From assembly GCA_021821225.1 (NCBI GenBank), contig JAKACR010000026.1:1-17773 (forward strand): a stretch of DNA of 17,773 bases, written 5' to 3'. The translations under genes were made by a program, and so were the position numbers. Shown here in pieces: positions 15,164-17,773 of this stretch. A model generated the notes under the pieces. It was given only the letters and a program-made list of their open reading frames with translations, did no database searches and was not told the origin of the DNA. Origin of the DNA: Bacillota bacterium. Lineage in GTDB: Bacteria; Bacillota; Bacilli; Alicyclobacillales; SLC66. The first letter of the stretch is position 1; the number at the start of each line of letters is the position of its first letter.

Positions 15164-15218
15164 TCACGGAAACGGCGGTGAGAGACACCGGACTGGCGAC
15201 CGGAGAGGAGAAGCGGGG

Positions 15219-16601
15219 ATGCGGGCGGATAATGAAGATAAAAACACCGGAGAACGCGGCATCCTGTGGGTTGCGGGGGCCGGACTGTTCCTCTCCACAT
15301 TGGACACGGGGATCATGAATATCGCGCTGCCGACGCTGCAGTCGGCGTGGCATACGTCCGTGTCGGGGATATCGTGGACAGTGACACTGTACGCGACAGC
15401 GCTGGTGGCGACCGTGATGCTTTTTGGAAGGTGGGCCGACCGCATCGGACGGCTGCGAATCTTCTTGTGGGGATTGCTGCTCTTTGGCATTTCGTCCGCA
15501 TGGTGCGGAGCGGCGCCGTCGCTCGCCCAGATGATCGCCGCGCGAGCCGCGCAGGGCGTCGGCGCCGCCATGGTGCAGGCCACGGCCGCGGCGTTGGTGA
15601 CTACCTCCATCGCCGCGCCACGGCGAAACGCCGCTCTCGGCAGTCTTGCGGTATTTCAGGGTCTCGGTCCTATTGCTGGCCCGAGCGTCGGCGGACTCAT
15701 CCTCTCCCTACTCGGCTGGCGCTGGCTATTCTGGGCCAATCTCCCCGTCGGCGCGGTCACTATTCTGGCCGCCTGGCGTCTGCGCCGGTTGGTCCCGTGG
15801 ACGGCCGGAGCATTGCCCTTGAATACGACGGGCAATCTCCTGCTCGCCTTTATGGTGGCCGCGGCGCTGTTCGCAACCGGCGGAACCGAAACCGCCGCGG
15901 TACGTTTGTCCTGGATCCTGGTCGTCATCCTGGCAGGGGGCAGCCTGTGGCTGTGGGAACGGCGCAATCAGGCTCCCATCATCCCGTCCGCGCTCTGGCA
16001 CAATCGCCGCTTTGTCGCCTCCGTCATCGATATCGCTGCGGTCGGCGGAGCGACATCGCTCAGTTTTCTGCTGCCTCCCTTTCTGCTGGAAAGGGTTCAG
16101 CGCATGGCGCCGTGGCAGGCGAGTCTCGTGAACGCATTCGCCCCCCTCGGCCTCATCGCGCTCTCTCGCCCGTCCGCGGTGTGGGCGAAACGGATCGGCG
16201 CGCTCCGCGTCACGGCGCTCGGGCTGTCGGTCATGACCGTCTCTTTCGCCGGTCTCGCGTTTCTCCCCCCGCAGACTGACACACCCGCAATGGCGGCCCT
16301 GCTCTTTAGCTATGGGCTGGGAGCCGGCCTGTTTTTCCCGGGCAACCTGTCAACCCTGATGAGCGCCTCCGGGCAAGAATTGCAGGCCACACTGGGCAGT
16401 GTCCAGCGCATGGGTCTGAATCTCGGCACGGTCATCGACGTCACGGTGGGCTCCTGGCTGCTTGGTCTCGGCACAGGGGACGGGGCGCTCCTTTCTGCGA
16501 CCGGAGCGCATTTTGCCTGGATGTACGGCGCGCTGACCCTCGCGCTGGCGCTCGCGTTCACGCTGTGGGCGCGACCACTGCATGAACACCCACTATCTTG
16601 A
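15219..16601 (+). CDS. MFS exporter, DHA2 (EmrB/QacA) type
   Basis: A 460-residue proton-coupled multidrug-type exporter in the cytoplasmic membrane. The first helix carries LSTLDTGIMNIALPTL (about 25-40), the DHA2 signature. Motif A is GRWADRIGRLR (about 70-80), and the antiporter motif C GPIAGPSVGGLI is at about 150-161. The many hydrophobic segments fit 14 helices. ATG 15219 has GGAGAGGAG about 8 bases upstream. An earlier in-frame ATG at 15147 lies inside the operator repeat, lacks a ribosome binding site and would add a hydrophilic 24-residue front, so it was rejected. Divergence from the ArsR-type gene suggests induction by a toxic compound. The 3' end overlaps the right copy of the 29-base repeat. 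Confidence 0.93.
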   Translation: MRADNEDKNTGERGILWVAGAGLFLSTLDTGIMNIALPTLQSAWHTSVSGISWTVTLYATALVATVMLFGRWADRIGRLRIFLWGLLLFGISSAWCGAAPSLAQMIAARAAQGVGAAMVQATAAALVTTSIAAPRRNAALGSLAVFQGLGPIAGPSVGGLILSLLGWRWLFWANLPVGAVTILAAWRLRRLVPWTAGALPLNTTGNLLLAFMVAAALFATGGTETAAVRLSWILVVILAGGSLWLWERRNQAPIIPSALWHNRRFVASVIDIAAVGGATSLSFLLPPFLLERVQRMAPWQASLVNAFAPLGLIALSRPSAVWAKRIGALRVTALGLSVMTVSFAGLAFLPPQTDTPAMAALLFSYGLGAGLFFPGNLSTLMSASGQELQATLGSVQRMGLNLGTVIDVTVGSWLLGLGTGDGALLSATGAHFAWMYGALTLALALAFTLWARPLHEHPLS

Positions 16602-16624
16602 AAATACGGTTTTACTGCCAGCCG
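16596..16624 (+). repeat. Imperfect direct repeat, right copy
   Basis: The partner of 11584-11612, overlapping the last codons and stop of the exporter gene. The similarity extends weakly to about 35 bases. It lies in the 108-base gap between the convergent exporter and sulfatase genes. Confidence 0.6.
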
Positions 16625-16651
16625 CCAGTATCCCTTTTCCCCTGCTCGGAC

Positions 16652-16664
16652 AGCGCTAAGCGCT
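16652..16664. terminator. Short palindrome between convergent genes
   Basis: AGCGCT-A-AGCGCT, a perfect 6-base inverted repeat between the convergent exporter and sulfatase genes. It may contribute to termination, but the 1-base loop and missing T-run make this weak. Confidence 0.25.
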
Positions 16665-16709
16665 ATCGCTATACTCACCGGGCACAGGGCAGGCACACAG
16701 GGTCAACAC

Positions 16710-17773
16710 CTACTTGTGCACGGGTTCGTCGCCGAAGTGCGCCTGCAATCGCGCCAACTCCCCGGTCAATCTGCGCACCTCGTCCTGGTGGCCGGGATCG
16801 GCGTATACATTGTTTAGTTCGTACGGGTCCGCCTCCAGATCGAACAGCTCCCACTCCGGTTCTTTCGGAAAATCCCGCGCGCCCGGCACGCCAAGCGCCT
16901 CCCCGTAGTAGTAGATCAGCTTGTGTCGCTTTGTGCGGATGCCATAGTGCGAGTAGATGTTGTGGTCATTGTCGCAGTGCATCCAGTACCGGTAGTACAT
17001 CGCCGTGCGCCAGTCGTCCGGCGTCCTGCCGGAAAACACGGGGCGCAGGCTCGCCCCCTGCATGTCCGCCGGAATGTCGACCCCCGCGTAATCAAGGAAT
17101 GTCGGCGCAAAATCGAGATTGAGCAGCATGTCGCGGTTGACGCCCCCCGCCGCCATCTCGCGCGGATAGCGCACCACAAACGGCATGCGCAGGGATTCCT
17201 CGTACATGAAACGCTTGTCGAACCAGCCGTGGTCGCCGAGGAAAAAGCCTTGGTCCGACGTGTAGATGACGATCGTGTTTTCGGTCAATCCCTCGGCGTC
17301 GAGGTAATCGAGCAGGCGGCCCACACTGTCGTCCACCGCAGCGATGCAGCGCAGGTAGTCCTTGATATAGCGCTGGTAGCGCCATGAGGTTTCCTCTTCC
17401 TTGGACAGCCCCTCCGGCACCTCCGCCTTGAGATCGGTCGGGCGCAGGTGCTCCATGCGCATCTTGGCCTCTTTGGCCGCCGTTGCGCGTGTGGCGTAGT
17501 CGTCAAACAGCGTCTCGGGTTCCGGCAGGTCGATATCCTCGTACAGGTGGGCGTGTTTCTCGTCCGGCTGCCAGGGGCGATGCGGCGCCTTGTGGTGGCA
17601 CATGAGCATGAACGGCCGGTCCTTGTCCCGCCTCTCCAGCCAGCCGAGCGCCTGCTCGGTGATGACATCGGTGGCGTATCCGGGAAAGACCTTCTCCTCG
17701 CCCATCTCAATCATCTTCGGATCAAAGTAAAATCCTTGACCGATCAGGACATTCCAGTAATCAAAGCCGCTCG
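16710..17773 (-). CDS. Sulfatase, C-terminal part; N-terminus off the right edge
   Basis: 353 codons of an alkaline-phosphatase-superfamily sulfatase are visible, with the stop at 16710-16712. The frame is open to the window edge and reads GFDYWNVLIGQGFYFDP just inside it, so the first in-frame ATG seen (17714) is internal. Visible family marks are VITEQALGWLERR, HHKAPHRPW, YLRCIAAVDDSVGRLLDYLD, the metal-site region TSDQGFFLGDHGWFDKRFMY, and the C-terminal ELFDLEADPYELNNVY that closes many sulfatases of this group. The C-x-P-x-R site whose Cys or Ser becomes formylglycine lies in the missing N-terminus, so activity and maturation type cannot be judged. The pattern resembles N-acetylglucosamine-6-sulfatase/heparan-type enzymes; the substrate, likely a sulfated sugar, is inferred. 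Confidence 0.93.
   Translation of the reverse strand, partial: SGFDYWNVLIGQGFYFDPKMIEMGEEKVFPGYATDVITEQALGWLERRDKDRPFMLMCHHKAPHRPWQPDEKHAHLYEDIDLPEPETLFDDYATRATAAKEAKMRMEHLRPTDLKAEVPEGLSKEEETSWRYQRYIKDYLRCIAAVDDSVGRLLDYLDAEGLTENTIVIYTSDQGFFLGDHGWFDKRFMYEESLRMPFVVRYPREMAAGGVNRDMLLNLDFAPTFLDYAGVDIPADMQGASLRPVFSGRTPDDWRTAMYYRYWMHCDNDHNIYSHYGIRTKRHKLIYYYGEALGVPGARDFPKEPEWELFDLEADPYELNNVYADPGHQDEVRRLTGELARLQAHFGDEPVHK

Noticed and set aside
15147..15218. Upstream ATG of the exporter at 15147
   Set aside because: It is inside the operator dyad, has no ribosome binding site, and adds a hydrophilic stretch before the first helix.

Overview
The window (17,773 bases, GC-rich) looks like a chromosomal accessory region of a Gram-positive bacterium. 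Nearly every gene has a strong GGAGG-type ribosome binding site, and two large exported proteins and an exported solute-binding protein carry Gram-positive style signal peptides. The gene style suggests a high-GC Bacillota such as the Alicyclobacillaceae; this is an inference from style, not a database match. No rRNA, tRNA or CRISPR array was seen.

Left part (1-3062): a large exported protein of unknown function on the minus strand runs off the left edge. It is followed by two gene remnants pointing away from each other: an epimerase-type L-threonine 3-dehydrogenase (minus; 5' end missing, one frameshift) and the effector-binding UTRA end of a GntR/HutC-type regulator (plus; 5' end missing). 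They meet near 2775, as if one deletion removed both gene starts and their shared promoter region.

Centre left (3063-9125): a complete five-gene Dpp/Opp-type ABC importer operon on the plus strand encodes a binding protein, two permeases and two ATPases. A good sigma-A-like promoter and a CcpA cre-like site lie upstream, and a strong GC hairpin separates the binding-protein gene from the permease genes. Features of the binding protein and permease plus the cre-like site make oligosaccharide import at least as likely as peptide import.

Centre (9134-11612): a second exported protein (minus) converges on the importer operon. It is an internal tandem duplication of a domain of about 200 residues, and a related domain sits at the C-terminal end of the first exported protein. 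Upstream lies a decayed IS200/IS605-type tnpB gene with stops, frameshifts, a large internal deletion and a retained right-end hairpin.

Right part (11665-16601): a five-gene block. On the minus strand are an ArsR-type regulator, an isochorismatase-like hydrolase lacking the usual catalytic cysteine, a class C beta-lactamase-like serine hydrolase and a NUDIX hydrolase translationally coupled to it. A DHA2-type drug exporter is divergent from the regulator, with a perfect inverted-repeat operator candidate between them. Imperfect 29-base direct repeats sit at both ends of the block.

Right edge (16710-17773): the C-terminal part of a sulfatase on the minus strand, running off the window.
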